Shown: positions 44,738 through 54,094, numbered from the stretch's first letter. The stretch is DNA of 64,000 nucleotides from Falsibacillus albus (GCF_003668575.1 NZ_RCVZ01000003.1:8430-72429); one strand, 5' to 3'. Notes: a model not told the origin generated them from the sequence alone. Program-made: numbers and translations.

Positions 44738-45742
44738 CTACCTTCTAAGCCAATTAATTTCAGGTATCTTCAACCTTTTCAGCGGAACGTCGGCAATTTT
44801 ATAAAACTCCCCTAAAAAGCGTTCATACTCACGGGATGTCTTTGTCATCCTGTGTAATTTATCTTCCAACTGCTTTTGCGACTGTTCGGATGAGGCTGTA
44901 AAGTAATCCTCTACACATTCGAAGTAATGAATGGGAAAGAGCAGCCGTGCAAAAATCAGACGCCATGAAAATGCTGATATCTCACCTGCTGATTGATATT
45001 CTCTAAGGAAGGTCTGGACATCAGGCTGGAAAGTGCGATTTTGTGTCAAGTAACGTTCTCTGATCCATTCGGCAATATCCCTGCCGCCATGATCAAACAC
45101 CCAATCGAACGGATCCTTGATCCACACTTGCGTTCCCCAAGTGTTTTGATGAAACCGGATATGACAGACTGTTCCAGCATCAATGTCACGGGTTTCCTCA
45201 TCGATTTCCGTGTCGACCAAATATTGAATGGCGTTTTCAGCCATTCCCAAGTAATACGGAAATGAATCGATGAACACACGATTAAATTCTCGATCAGGAC
45301 GTTCCTGCAAATACGTGTTCCACACACCTTCCATTTGATCGATCCTTTTTTCCCAAAGCGTTTTCCATTCTCCCATTCTCTTACAATGTTCAATCGTTTT
45401 AGAAATATTTCTGCCGCTTTGATGGAATTTCGCCAGTCTTCTTCCCAGCTTAGGAGAATTAGGGGGATTGATGAATAAATTTTTCAATAAAACATAATCA
45501 ACCTCTTTCTCCGTTATTAAGTACTTTTCGCTGTTGCTCTGCACAAATGTAGAAACATAGCGATCGCCTTCCTGTGCTAAATGCTGGGACATTTCGAATA
45601 ATTCGACCAACGTCTCCTGCTCAATATTTGTCACAGGGACAAGTGTATACAAATAACCATTGGATAGATACCTCGTTTGATTTCCAAGCAAATATGACTG
45701 TTCGGGTCTTACGTCAAAGTGTTTTTCTAAAATTTCGGACAT
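44738..45742 (-). CDS. yutH: Spore coat-associated kinase-like protein YutH
   Basis: 334 residues (B. subtilis YutH 339), related to the CotS/aminoglycoside-phosphotransferase fold. VCHIRFHQNTWG and DPFDWVFDHGGRDIAEWIRERYL occupy the catalytic-loop region but lack the usual HxDxxxxN motif, so kinase activity is doubtful. Known as spore-coat associated in B. subtilis. ATG follows GAGGAGAGG. Confidence 0.87.
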   Translation of the reverse strand: MSEILEKHFDVRPEQSYLLGNQTRYLSNGYLYTLVPVTNIEQETLVELFEMSQHLAQEGDRYVSTFVQSNSEKYLITEKEVDYVLLKNLFINPPNSPKLGRRLAKFHQSGRNISKTIEHCKRMGEWKTLWEKRIDQMEGVWNTYLQERPDREFNRVFIDSFPYYLGMAENAIQYLVDTEIDEETRDIDAGTVCHIRFHQNTWGTQVWIKDPFDWVFDHGGRDIAEWIRERYLTQNRTFQPDVQTFLREYQSAGEISAFSWRLIFARLLFPIHYFECVEDYFTASSEQSQKQLEDKLHRMTKTSREYERFLGEFYKIADVPLKRLKIPEINWLRR

Positions 45743-45930
45743 GATTCCCTCTCCTCAATAAAAATGGGCTTATTTAATACTATTTATATGAAAGTGATGG
45801 TGGTTCTTGAAGTTATTTATGAATATTTAAAGGAGATAAGGGAAAAAAATTGAATGAATATATATAGTTCTATCGTGATGGACAAATTCATATTGTGAAT
45901 GTACAAATACTTGTAGAAAAGGTGAAGAAG

Positions 45931-46422
45931 ATGACACATAAAAAGGATATGAGTATTTCAGAACAAACCGCACGCAAATGGCTGCATGAACGCGGCGTCG
46001 AAATCAAAGATATAGCAGAATTGGTCATGTTTCTTCAAGAAAAGTACCATGAAAATCTACAAATCGAAGAATGCATTGAAAATATCGAGCGCGTTTTATC
46101 AAAAAGAGAAGTGCAAAATGCGATTTTAACGGGCATTCAATTGGATATCCTTGCAGAAAAAGGGATGCTTGAACAACCGCTTCAGGCAATCATCGAGGCC
46201 GATGAAGGATTATATGGGGTAGATGAAATACTAGCCTTTTCGATCGTCAATGTATACGGTTCCATCGGGTTTACGAATTATGGCTATGTCGATAAGCTAA
46301 AACCAGGAATATTAAAAGATTTGAATGATAAGTCCAGTGGAAAATGCCATACTTTTCTAGACGATATTGTTGGAGCCATCGCTGCAGCTGCTTCAAGCAG
46401 ACTGGCGCATCGCTCAGATTGA
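45931..46422 (+). CDS. yutG: Phosphatidylglycerophosphatase A family protein YutG
   Basis: 163 residues. VLTGIQLDILAEKGMLEQPL, ADEGLYGVDEILALSIVNVYGSIGFTNYGYVDKLKPG, and HTFLDDIVGAIAAAASSRLAH are the PgpA-family motifs. No clear membrane helices, as in the firmicute YutG group, so a soluble phosphatase-like role is possible. ATG at 45931 sits 6 nt from AAAAGGTGA. Confidence 0.9.
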   Translation: MTHKKDMSISEQTARKWLHERGVEIKDIAELVMFLQEKYHENLQIEECIENIERVLSKREVQNAILTGIQLDILAEKGMLEQPLQAIIEADEGLYGVDEILAFSIVNVYGSIGFTNYGYVDKLKPGILKDLNDKSSGKCHTFLDDIVGAIAAAASSRLAHRSD

Positions 46423-46436
46423 AGCACTAATTGAGA

Positions 46437-46472
46437 GAGGCCGTCCCGCATAGTGTCGGGACGGCCTCTTTT
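46437..46472. terminator. Terminator between yutG and yutF
   Basis: AGAGGCCGTCCCG / CGGGACGGCCTCT, then TTT. Confidence 0.88.
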
Positions 46473-46485
46473 CCGGCTTGCTCGA

Positions 46486-47250
46486 TTAAATTTTCCAATT
46501 GGACAGGCTGCCGATCGTAAAAGTTGGCTGCTTGTCATATCTTTTTAAGTCCTCTTCCGAAGTGACTCCTGTATGAACCAACAATGTATCCAAACCTGCA
46601 TTCATACCTGCCAAGATATCGGTATGGTAATTATCCCCGACCATCAATGTGTCCTCCTTCGGCACACCCAGTACCTCCAGCGCCTGTTCCATAATGATGG
46701 ATTCAGGCTTTCCAATAAAGATCGGCTCTGTTTGAGTGGAAACTGTGATGACGCTTGTCAACGAACCGTTTCCAGGCAAAAGCCCCCTTTCCGTTGGAAT
46801 GGCAATATCACCATTGGTCGAAATGAAGACAGCCCCATTTCGGACACCAAGACAACCAAGTGCCAGCTTTTCGTATGTGATCGACCTGTCGATGCCAACC
46901 ACTACAAAATCAGGGTTTTCATCGACTAAAGATAATCCCTTCTCTTCCAATGCATTTCGGATGCCTTCTTCTCCGATTACATAAATGGACGCATCATTCT
47001 TACGTTCATAAATATAGCTTGCAGTTGCCATGGAAGTTGTGAAAACTTGTTCAGGGGCTGCAGGGATATCAAAATTCTGCAGTTTTTCAGCTACTTGTTC
47101 TGGTCGACGCGAAGAATTGTTTGTCACAAATAAGTATGGGATTCCATTATCCTTGAGGCGGTGAACAAAATCACCCGCTTCCTCGATTTTTTCCTTGCCG
47201 CGGTACATTGTACCATCCAAATCTATTAAGTATCCTTTATAATTTTTCAT
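46486..47250 (-). CDS. yutF: HAD-superfamily phosphatase YutF (NagD-like)
   Basis: 254 residues. HAD motif I DLDGTMYRG (nucleophile Asp about 12), motif II VTNNSS (about 43), motif III/IV LMVGDNYHTDILAGMNAG. A type IIA HAD of the p-nitrophenylphosphatase/NagD group; acts on small phosphoesters. ATG behind AAAGGA. Confidence 0.92.
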   Translation of the reverse strand: MKNYKGYLIDLDGTMYRGKEKIEEAGDFVHRLKDNGIPYLFVTNNSSRRPEQVAEKLQNFDIPAAPEQVFTTSMATASYIYERKNDASIYVIGEEGIRNALEEKGLSLVDENPDFVVVGIDRSITYEKLALGCLGVRNGAVFISTNGDIAIPTERGLLPGNGSLTSVITVSTQTEPIFIGKPESIIMEQALEVLGVPKEDTLMVGDNYHTDILAGMNAGLDTLLVHTGVTSEEDLKRYDKQPTFTIGSLSNWKI

Positions 47251-47322
47251 CTTATCTTGATCCTTTCCAATTATGTTCGTATTTGAAAATGTCCCCTAAC
47301 CAAGGGAATCTATCCGCTTCAC

Positions 47323-47353
47323 AAAATAAAAACGCTTTCAACTAAGAAAGCGT
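47323..47353 (-). terminator. Terminator of yutE
   Basis: ACGCTTTC, aactaa, GAAAGCGT; followed on the minus strand by TTTTTATTTT. Confidence 0.85.
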
Positions 47354-47790
47354 CAATTTTTAAAGGCTGAAACTGGACCTAGTTCACTTAATAAATAGGT
47401 GCGCACACACCCGCTAAACTGCTCGAGTGCATGAAGATGTTTCTTAAATGCTTCGCTAAGGTCGGAGTGATCAATTTCGATATATTGCTGAACGAGCATT
47501 TTGCGATATCCTACAATCACCTTTAAGCTCGTCTGCATCTCATCTGAAACTACTTTTTCATCATTCAAAATATCCACGATATCCTCATAGCTGCCGGGAT
47601 CCCTCATGATGAATCCATCTATCATGGCGTTTCCGACATCCAAAATACTTTCGATGATGATATGTGAAGTCCTTTCAAATGCAGCCCTTTCAATATCATT
47701 TTGACATTCACTCACTTTTTGAAGCAGTTCAAGCTGCTGTTCCATAAACCGCAATGTATTTTCTATATGTTGACGATCGACAAAGTACAC
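47353..47790 (-). CDS. yutE: DUF86/HepT-like protein YutE
   Basis: 145 residues (B. subtilis YutE 144), all helical. HepT RNase toxins of this family carry RX4HXY; here the site reads YRKMLVQQY, with Gln for His. No MNT nucleotidyltransferase antitoxin gene adjoins. It may be a non-toxic housekeeping derivative. GTG at 47790, 6 nt from AAGGGTG, begins VYFVDRQHIENTL. Confidence 0.9.
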   Translation of the reverse strand: MYFVDRQHIENTLRFMEQQLELLQKVSECQNDIERAAFERTSHIIIESILDVGNAMIDGFIMRDPGSYEDIVDILNDEKVVSDEMQTSLKVIVGYRKMLVQQYIEIDHSDLSEAFKKHLHALEQFSGCVRTYLLSELGPVSAFKN

Positions 47791-47921
47791 AGTCAGCACC
47801 CTTCCCTTTTAACAGTTGCTACTCGCTTATTTTAACATAATATCTTCTCGTTTTCCTGCCGCTGTTTTTTTGTTAAGATGAGAACAGAATAAAACGGTAT
47901 ACGGAAAGGGGAAAAGCGACT

Positions 47922-48188
47922 ATGAGCGAGCGCTTTTATTTATATGATGACATCGAAAACACAAAGACAAGGTTCGTGAGTTTTATGGGGGAAAATCAAC
48001 GCTTTGATTTGGCAATCATCCGTTCTGAAAGATATTACGGAAAACAGCTTGTATTGGATATACAAGGAAATCGTTTTGCGATCATTGGCCCGGATGATTT
48101 AGACGAAGAAGGATACTTGGAACATGCTTTTCGATTAAGTGAAGACGAAGCAGAAGAATTGAAGGATTTTCTTACCGAGATCATATAA
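47922..48188 (+). CDS. DUF3055 family protein
   Basis: 88 residues: ERFYLYDDIENTKTRFVSFMGE ... RFDLAIIRSERYYGKQLVLDIQGNRFAIIGPDDL, strongly acidic end. Cytosolic, function unknown. Ribosome site AAAGGGGA before ATG. Confidence 0.85.
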   Translation: MSERFYLYDDIENTKTRFVSFMGENQRFDLAIIRSERYYGKQLVLDIQGNRFAIIGPDDLDEEGYLEHAFRLSEDEAEELKDFLTEII

Positions 48189-48254
48189 ATCGATGTATGA
48201 GTTGGAAAGCGCCTCCGTATAATAAGAGCATCATTTCATCTGGAGGTGTACAGC

Positions 48255-48563
48255 ATGGAAAGAAAGAACGGTGAACGGGATAAAGAAGATATTCCTTATT
48301 CCGACTTTTCGAATGTTGAAACGCAAAGAAATTTTTTAGTGCCTGAAACCCTCCCCGAAGGTCCTTATGGATCCCCCCGCGGAAAAGCAGCACCCGTCGA
48401 GAATAAATCGACCCCTTGGGAAGAAGGACAGCGCTACTATAGTGCGTTCAATTATGAATTCAAATCGCTTCATCAGGATATACCAAGGAAAGAGCCAGGC
48501 TCTCATCCCCCTCATGATGATCCCGAGCGAAATGAAGAGCCGCCTTATACTGAAAATAAGTAG
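48255..48563 (+). CDS. Acidic, probably disordered cytosolic protein
   Basis: 102 residues, rich in Glu, Pro, Asp and Arg with little hydrophobic content (VPETLPEGPYGSPRGKAAP, STPWEEGQRYYSAFNYEF, PGSHPPHDDPERNEEPPY). ATG at 48255, 6 nt from GGAGGTG. Probably in one unit with the DUF3055 gene 66 nt upstream. Function not known. Confidence 0.75.
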   Translation: MERKNGERDKEDIPYSDFSNVETQRNFLVPETLPEGPYGSPRGKAAPVENKSTPWEEGQRYYSAFNYEFKSLHQDIPRKEPGSHPPHDDPERNEEPPYTENK

Positions 48564-48574
48564 ACGTACCTAAT

Positions 48575-48634
48575 AAAAATGGACTGCTTTCAAAAGGCCA
48601 TGAAGCCAGTTTGAAATTCAGTCCATTTTTTTAT
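48575..48634. terminator. Bidirectional terminator
   Basis: AAAAATGGACTG pairs with CAGTCCATTTTT, with an inner TTTCAAA/TTTGAAA stem. Confidence 0.85.
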
Positions 48635-48906
48635 TGCTTAACTTTTTTTGCTACAAAATAAGCACAGCCAAAATTACAATACTCATACAAATAATCCTTT
48701 AATGTGGCAATTTTGGTATCATAGTTCGCCTTTTGGTTTTGATCATCAAAAAACCCCTTCAACCGCAATTGACCATAGCCCCAATCCCCGACAATATAGT
48801 CATATTTCGTTAATATTTCACTATATCGACTGCGAAATGACTCCTCATTGAAGCCGTTTCGATGTTCAGTAATGACTTCATAGCATTGATTATTTATGCA
48901 AATCAT
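48631..48906 (-). CDS. yutD: YutD (DUF1027)
   Basis: 91 residues: NNQCYEVITEHRNGFNEESFRSRYSEIL, YDYIVGDWGYGQLRLKGFF, YLYEYCNFGCAYFVAKK. The conserved YutD family near lipA in Bacilli; function unknown. ATG behind AAGGTGGTG. Confidence 0.9.
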   Translation of the reverse strand: MICINNQCYEVITEHRNGFNEESFRSRYSEILTKYDYIVGDWGYGQLRLKGFFDDQNQKANYDTKIATLKDYLYEYCNFGCAYFVAKKVKQ

Positions 48907-49020
48907 CGGCTCACCACCTTCAAAATATACTCCTACATTAAATTATAACTGATTACCCATCAATTACTAAGAAAAAAACATAAAACTGTGGTCATTCTAG
49001 TAAAAGAGGGGGTGTTAAAA

Positions 49021-49749
49021 TTGAGAAGCAACATCATTGTCACCTCTATATTGGGTGTAGCGCTTCTAAGTGCTTGTTCAAATCACAAAGCGGCAAATGA
49101 CAATCACTTATTCCATGACAGCGGCAACACCATAAATGTGACAGACAGACAAGATCTTTATAATAAAAACAAAACGAATACAATGAAAAAACGGACTGAA
49201 GAATTTGGCTACGTCCGCCACCAAAAAAGTCCCATTGCCGGAGCTAAAATGAATTACAAGGATATTTATGCGGTAGATCGGGAAAAAGTAGCTGACACGA
49301 TCAGTAAAATGAACGTTGGTTCCCTTCCCCATGTATTCGACTGCTCCACCCTTGTCACAGACCATGAAGTGCTTATGGCTTACAAAACAGACGTAAAAGG
49401 GAAAAAAGCCCGCAATGAAGTAGCGGATCAAGTGAAAAGAACTGCTCTTTCCGTCGTACCGGGCTGGTACCATGTATACGTCACCGACGATCCGACATTG
49501 ATGCGTAATGTAGAAAATATCGCATCCATGGACGCGAATATGGATAATGTCCATAATGTCGTAGCAGATACCGTCAAACTCATGCTCGAACGCTCCCCGC
49601 AAGGGCACGTCCTTAGCAAAGGCGGCGTCAACGAGAACAACGAAATGACTGGCGAAACTAACGACATGATCGATAAAGACGAATACAACAACGAACTGAA
49701 AAAGAGCAAACTAAAAACACCAACCTCAAAAGACGGCATGATGGAATAG
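49021..49749 (+). CDS. yutC: YhcN/YlaJ-family sporulation lipoprotein YutC
   Basis: 242 residues. Lipobox LLSAC (Cys19). The body (FGYVRHQKSP, VGSLPHVFDCSTLVTDHEVLMAYKTD, VVPGWYHVYVTDDPTLMRNVENIASM) matches YhcN/YlaJ lipoproteins found in forespore and spore inner membrane. TTG at 49021 is 8 nt from AGAGGGGGTG and starts the signal peptide. Lies next to yutD and lipA as in B. subtilis. Confidence 0.87.
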   Translation: MRSNIIVTSILGVALLSACSNHKAANDNHLFHDSGNTINVTDRQDLYNKNKTNTMKKRTEEFGYVRHQKSPIAGAKMNYKDIYAVDREKVADTISKMNVGSLPHVFDCSTLVTDHEVLMAYKTDVKGKKARNEVADQVKRTALSVVPGWYHVYVTDDPTLMRNVENIASMDANMDNVHNVVADTVKLMLERSPQGHVLSKGGVNENNEMTGETNDMIDKDEYNNELKKSKLKTPTSKDGMME

Positions 49750-49751
49750 AA

Positions 49752-49986
49752 AAGCGGAGGCAGCTCTTCCAGAGGCGTAAAGACTGGACTGAAGCACCGC
49801 GAGATAAAGGAAACACGGATGGCGCGAGCCAGTCGATGCTGACTTATCGTAAGCGTGCTGAGGGAAGTCTTCTAGCCTCTAGCTGCCGCAGCTGGACAAT
49901 GAAGGTACGCCGGCTAAATTCGCCACGTCCTTGTGGCAAAGCCGGCACTAGTACTTCCTGTACGTACGTCCAAGCGCAGCCGGCTT
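49752..49986. repeat. Second type of interspersed repeat (GCGGAGGC...GCAGCCGGC)
   Basis: GC-rich non-coding block between yutC and lipA. Starts AAAGCGGAGGCAGCT; inside, AGCCTCTAGCTGCCGCAGCT is partly inverted to the start, GACTGG/CCAGTC can pair, and CGCCGGCT...AGCCGGC recurs. It resembles the structured repeats that litter Bacillus genomes but is unrelated to the GTTGATT family here. Confidence 0.6.
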
Positions 49987-49989
49987 GAT

Positions 49990-50021
49990 AAAAAAACTCC
50001 CCGAAATCCGGGGAGTTTTTA
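49990..50021. terminator. Terminator of lipA
   Basis: ACTCCCCG, aaatc, CGGGGAGT with T-runs on both sides. Confidence 0.9.
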
Positions 50022-50942
50022 TTAATTCGCTTCCTGTATTTCCTTTTCGCCCATTTCCTGCTTTGCTTTTGCCGCAGCGTTAACCTGCTCATCAGCATGA
50101 TAGGAAGAACGAACAAGCGGACCAGCCTCACAGTGGCTGAAGCCTTTGGTCAATGCGATTTCCTTCAATTCGGCAAATTCATCCGGGTGGTAATACTTTT
50201 TCACTTTAAGATGTTTTTTCGACGGCTGCAAGTACTGACCGATGGCCATGATGTCTACATGGTTTGCACGAAGGTCTTCCATCGTTTCAATGATTTCTTC
50301 CTTGGTTTCCCCCAAACCGATCATGATACTTGATTTTGTCGGGATGTCAGGCTGCATTTCCTTTGCACGGCGAAGAAATTCAAGCGTTCGATCGTAAGTA
50401 GCCCTGGCACGGACTCTAGGAGTCAGGCTCCTTACTGTTTCGATATTATGATTCAGGATGTCTGGTCGAGCATCCATCAACATTTTTAAGTTCTCATACA
50501 CACCACCCATGTCAGATGGAAGTACTTCAATGCTCGTGAATGGATTCTTACGGCGGATCGCACGAACTGTCTCAGCAAAAACTGCTGCACCGCCATCTTT
50601 CAAATCATCCCTAGCGACAGCGGTTACAACCACATGTTTGAGGTTCATCATTTGCACTGAATCGGCAACGCGTTCCGGCTCTCCCCAATCAAGTTCTGTC
50701 GGGAGACCTGTTTTTATTGCACAGAAACGGCAGGCACGAGTACAGACATCCCCCAAAATCATGAATGTCGCCGTACGTCTCACAGCCCAGCACTCGTGGA
50801 TGTTTGGACACTTGGCTTCTTCACAGACCGTATGCAAGTTGTTTTCCCGCATCATTTTTTTCAAGCCGGTGTAATTTTCATTCGTGTTTAATTTTATTTT
50901 TAACCAGTCAGGTTTACGTAAATATTCATCTCTTTTGCTCAT
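50022..50942 (-). CDS. lipA: Lipoyl synthase
   Basis: 306 residues. Radical-SAM enzyme inserting two sulfurs into octanoyl domains of 2-oxoacid dehydrogenases and GcvH. Auxiliary cluster [12 protein letters not shown] (CX4CX5C, about 40-51), SAM cluster CTRACRFC (CX3CX2C, about 66-73), and the C-terminal RSSYHADE motif with its cluster serine. ATG behind GGAGATGAAAGC. A client of the Fe-S machinery encoded at 39952, 43427 and 61765-64000. Confidence 0.97.
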   Translation of the reverse strand: MSKRDEYLRKPDWLKIKLNTNENYTGLKKMMRENNLHTVCEEAKCPNIHECWAVRRTATFMILGDVCTRACRFCAIKTGLPTELDWGEPERVADSVQMMNLKHVVVTAVARDDLKDGGAAVFAETVRAIRRKNPFTSIEVLPSDMGGVYENLKMLMDARPDILNHNIETVRSLTPRVRARATYDRTLEFLRRAKEMQPDIPTKSSIMIGLGETKEEIIETMEDLRANHVDIMAIGQYLQPSKKHLKVKKYYHPDEFAELKEIALTKGFSHCEAGPLVRSSYHADEQVNAAAKAKQEMGEKEIQEAN

Positions 50943-51179
50943 GCTTTCATCTCCGTTCGTTCAGTTGTTATCAATCCAGCAATAGAGTGAAGAAGCTCGT
51001 CCCCTTCTATGTAAAAAAATATATTTAGGTGAAAGGTCTTCCTACACATGTCACTTTAACATACTAAAAATGTTTAAACAAGCATAGGACATCCCATTAC
51101 CATTAATTGATATTTATGAAAAATCGAAGGCATCACAAACTAGAAGTATGGATTCAATAAGTGAGAGGAGGAAAATAAA

Positions 51180-52145
51180 TTGAAAACTGTCATCATCCTT
51201 GTTATTCTGTTAAGTTGCCTTTTGCCCGTTAAAGCTTCTGCACAAGAAGCAGAAAGCGAAGTATATACCCAACGGATGGGGCTTTATAAAAAAATGGATG
51301 CCTTGACCCAGATTCCTTGGTATTATTTTGCCGCCATCGATCAATATGAAAGAAGCGTTCGTTTGGCTCGGAGGGATATTCCCAAGGCAAGTGGAATAAC
51401 CGGGATTTATATTAAGGAACAGGATTGGACTGGAATACTAAATCCAAACTTAAAGGATGATAATCCTTCCACCATCGCTTTTTTTGATGGAAAAGGAGTC
51501 GACGGGAACGGAGACGGAAAGGCCAGCTTGGATGACAGCGAAGACGTAATGTATTCCATAGCTGAATTCCTGCTTCCATATGGCGTCCATGAATATAATA
51601 TCCGTATTGCATTATGGAATTATTATAAGCGGGATAAAGCGGTTGGGTTGATTATGGAGAAGGCGAAGCTCTATAAAACATTCGAGAAACTGGACCTTGA
51701 TGGAAAAGCATTCCCATTGCCAAAAGGTTTTAATTACAGCTACCGAAACACTTGGGGTGATGCAAGAGGCTGGGGTGGCAGGAGGATTCATGAAGGGACG
51801 GACATTTTTGCCGATTACGGTGTGCCCGTTCGATCAACCTGCTATGGGATCATTGAAATGAAAGGCTGGAATAAATATGGAGGCTGGCGACTAGGGATCC
51901 GCGATATTAATAATACTTATCATTATTTTGCGCATTTGAGCGGGTTTGCTAAAGACCTAAAAGTTGGCGGTGTCGTAAAGCCGGGGCAATTGATTGGCGG
52001 AGTTGGCAGTTCCGGCTATGGACCTCCGGGAACATCGGGTAAATTTCCGCCGCATCTTCACTATGGAATGTACAAGGACAACGGGCGGACGGAATGGTCA
52101 TTCGATCCATACCCATATTTAAGGTTATGGGAACATCAAAAATAA
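51180..52145 (+). CDS. lytH: M23 metallopeptidase LytH (spore cortex L-Ala-D-Glu endopeptidase)
   Basis: 321 residues. Signal peptide (about 1-22, KASAQE), then a C-terminal LytM/M23 domain with zinc ligands in RIHEGTDIFADYG and HYFAHLSGF and in the HLHYG motif. B. subtilis LytH makes the single-L-alanine side chains of cortex peptidoglycan. TTG at 51180 behind GAGAGGAGG. Same place downstream of lipA as in B. subtilis yunA. Confidence 0.92.
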   Translation: MKTVIILVILLSCLLPVKASAQEAESEVYTQRMGLYKKMDALTQIPWYYFAAIDQYERSVRLARRDIPKASGITGIYIKEQDWTGILNPNLKDDNPSTIAFFDGKGVDGNGDGKASLDDSEDVMYSIAEFLLPYGVHEYNIRIALWNYYKRDKAVGLIMEKAKLYKTFEKLDLDGKAFPLPKGFNYSYRNTWGDARGWGGRRIHEGTDIFADYGVPVRSTCYGIIEMKGWNKYGGWRLGIRDINNTYHYFAHLSGFAKDLKVGGVVKPGQLIGGVGSSGYGPPGTSGKFPPHLHYGMYKDNGRTEWSFDPYPYLRLWEHQK

Positions 52146-52148
52146 ATA

Positions 52149-52180
52149 TTGCTGATTTGGCTGCAGGATGCTACCTTTCC
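52149..52180. repeat. Fragment of the interspersed repeat
   Basis: TGCTGATTTGGCTGCAGGATGCTACCTTTCCG: left end only of the GTTGATT family. Confidence 0.5.
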
Positions 52181-52191
52181 GATTTTTTAAA

Positions 52192-52225
52192 AAAGGGAAT
52201 CCACTTCGTTCAGTGGATTCCCTTT
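52192..52225. terminator. Bidirectional terminator
   Basis: AAAGGGAATCCAC, ttcgttca, GTGGATTCCCTTT; ends lytH and the transporter unit on the other strand. Confidence 0.9.
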
Positions 52226-52237
52226 CAATCTTTAATT

Positions 52238-52351
52238 TCAAGATGTTTTGGAGGCTTTCGCTTTACGTACCGCATGTACGATGCTGGCGCCCAAGCCGCC
52301 CCAAATGATTACCATACCGACGATCATCATGACGATTGCAGAAGCATCCAT
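52238..52351 (-). CDS. metS: MetS-like small subunit of NSS transporter
   Basis: Only 37 residues: one membrane helix (AIVMMIVGMVIIWGGLGASIV) and a basic tail (HAVRKAKASKTS). Matches the MetS-type methionine/alanine importer small subunit that accompanies MetP in Corynebacterium and NSS transporters in Bacilli. Its ATG overlaps the transporter stop in TGATG, and AAGGAGG lies inside the transporter gene, so translation is coupled. Confidence 0.85.
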   Translation of the reverse strand: MDASAIVMMIVGMVIIWGGLGASIVHAVRKAKASKTS

Positions 52352-53865
52352 CAGCCTGAAACCTCCTTATCAGAAGCCGATAATTCAATTTTGCTTTTCG
52401 GCCAAGATTTCCTTGATAGCAGAACAGCTACAAGTATTGCACCAATGGCGACTGTCCAACCAAAATTGAATACAAAGTCAACCGGATAATCTCCATACCC
52501 ATGAATGATACGTTCTTTTAATTTTCCATACATCATATAGCCAAGGACAACCGGCGTGATGATGGAAAGGCAAATCTTCCACCAAGCACCCAAACGAATG
52601 TCTGAAATTGCATCTGCATGTTGTTTCAAAGGGTTGAGCTGCTTTACAAACCAAGCAAAGAAGACAACTTCAAACAATCCTGCAAGCGCAACGCCAAATT
52701 GATTGATGAATTCATCTGTAACATCAAGGAAGTTCAAGCCGCCTTGTGTCGCAAAGAATAATGAAATCAATGCTGATAATCCACCGCCGATAGCAACAGA
52801 AGCTTTACGGGAAAGTTGGAACTTTTCCTGCACTCCTGCTATGAATGTCTCAACAATCGAAATTAATGAAGAAAGACCGGCCAGCACCAAGCAGAAGAAG
52901 AATAAAAAGCCGAATAATTCGTTAAGTGCCGGGAATTGGTTAATGATTTCAGGGAAAACTGCAAATGCTAAAATAACACCGCTTTTTACCACTTCATCCA
53001 CCGGAACACCCTGCTGATTGGCCATGAAGCCCAATGCAGCGAATACGCCGATTCCAGCCAATAATTCGACGCTGGAGTTTGCAAATCCAGTAATGAAGGC
53101 ATTGTTCGTAATATCCGATTTTTTTGGCAGGTAACTTGAATATGTGATCATGATGGCAAAGGCAATGGAAAGCGAGAAGAATATTTGCCCATATGCCGCG
53201 ACCCATACCTGCGGTTTTGCAATCATATCCCAGTTTGGTTTGAAAAACGCATTCAATCCATCGATAGCACCAGGTAATGTTACTGCGCGAACAACGATAA
53301 TTAAAAATAAGATAACAAGAGCAGGAATCATGATTTTGTTCGCTTTTTCAATCCCCTTTTTCACTCCTGCAAATAGAATCGCAAGTGTGACGACCCATGT
53401 AATAATCAGTGGTATTAAGACTCCAGGAACCAAGCTTCCCATTTCACCCGCTTTGGAAACCTTTAAATAATCTGAAACGAGAAAGTCCACCGTGCTCCCT
53501 TTGCCCCAGGATAGGTTGAAAGAAAAGACAGAATAAGACATTGCCCATGCAATGATAACTGAATAATAAGTAGAAATGACAAATGCGATGATGACCTGCC
53601 ACCAGCCCATCCATTCACTTCCCCTTCTAACGCGGGCATATGATAGTGGTGCAGAGCCTCTATTTTTATGACCGATCGTAAATTCCATAATCAGAATTGG
53701 AATCCCTGCTGTCAAAAGTGCAAATAAATATGGCAGGAAGAAAGCCCCTCCACCATTGTCATATGCTGTGCCTGGAAAGCGCCAAATATTCCCTAAACCG
53801 ACCGCCGACCCGATCGCTGCAAGAACGAATCCGGCCCTTGTCCCCCACTGTGGACGATTATCCAT
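52351..53865 (-). CDS. NSS-family sodium:amino-acid symporter (MetP-like)
   Basis: 504 residues, about 12 helices. First-helix motif AAIGSAVGLGNIWRFPGTAYDNGGGAF binds sodium and substrate. Longer than the NSS protein at 2450 and, unlike it, followed by a MetS-like subunit, which points to methionine/alanine-type uptake. ATG at 53865 sits 6-7 nt from GGGGGG; upstream codons lack a ribosome site. Confidence 0.88.
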   Translation of the reverse strand: MDNRPQWGTRAGFVLAAIGSAVGLGNIWRFPGTAYDNGGGAFFLPYLFALLTAGIPILIMEFTIGHKNRGSAPLSYARVRRGSEWMGWWQVIIAFVISTYYSVIIAWAMSYSVFSFNLSWGKGSTVDFLVSDYLKVSKAGEMGSLVPGVLIPLIITWVVTLAILFAGVKKGIEKANKIMIPALVILFLIIVVRAVTLPGAIDGLNAFFKPNWDMIAKPQVWVAAYGQIFFSLSIAFAIMITYSSYLPKKSDITNNAFITGFANSSVELLAGIGVFAALGFMANQQGVPVDEVVKSGVILAFAVFPEIINQFPALNELFGFLFFFCLVLAGLSSLISIVETFIAGVQEKFQLSRKASVAIGGGLSALISLFFATQGGLNFLDVTDEFINQFGVALAGLFEVVFFAWFVKQLNPLKQHADAISDIRLGAWWKICLSIITPVVLGYMMYGKLKERIIHGYGDYPVDFVFNFGWTVAIGAILVAVLLSRKSWPKSKIELSASDKEVSG

Positions 53866-53953
53866 ACATATCCCCCCTGAATACACATCCGACTCAAGAC
53901 CTGAAGAGTTGGAAGTTTTTATATTTTCTGATTATTATTTATAATCTAAAATT

Positions 53954-53982
53954 AGTATAGCCACATTTTGGACAGTTGTCAA
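53954..53982 (-). promoter_or_regulatory. Sigma-A promoter of the NSS/metS unit
   Basis: Minus strand TTGACA (53982-53977), 17 nt, TATACT (53959-53954). Leader of about 80 nt before the start codon. Confidence 0.75.
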
Positions 53983-54094
53983 AGCAATATTTGAAGTATT
54001 TAAAATTTTCTTAATATAACTCATCCTATGCTACAAATCCAATGTTTATCTCATTAGCATACTAAAGAACTCATTTTTTACTTTTATCGCCATA

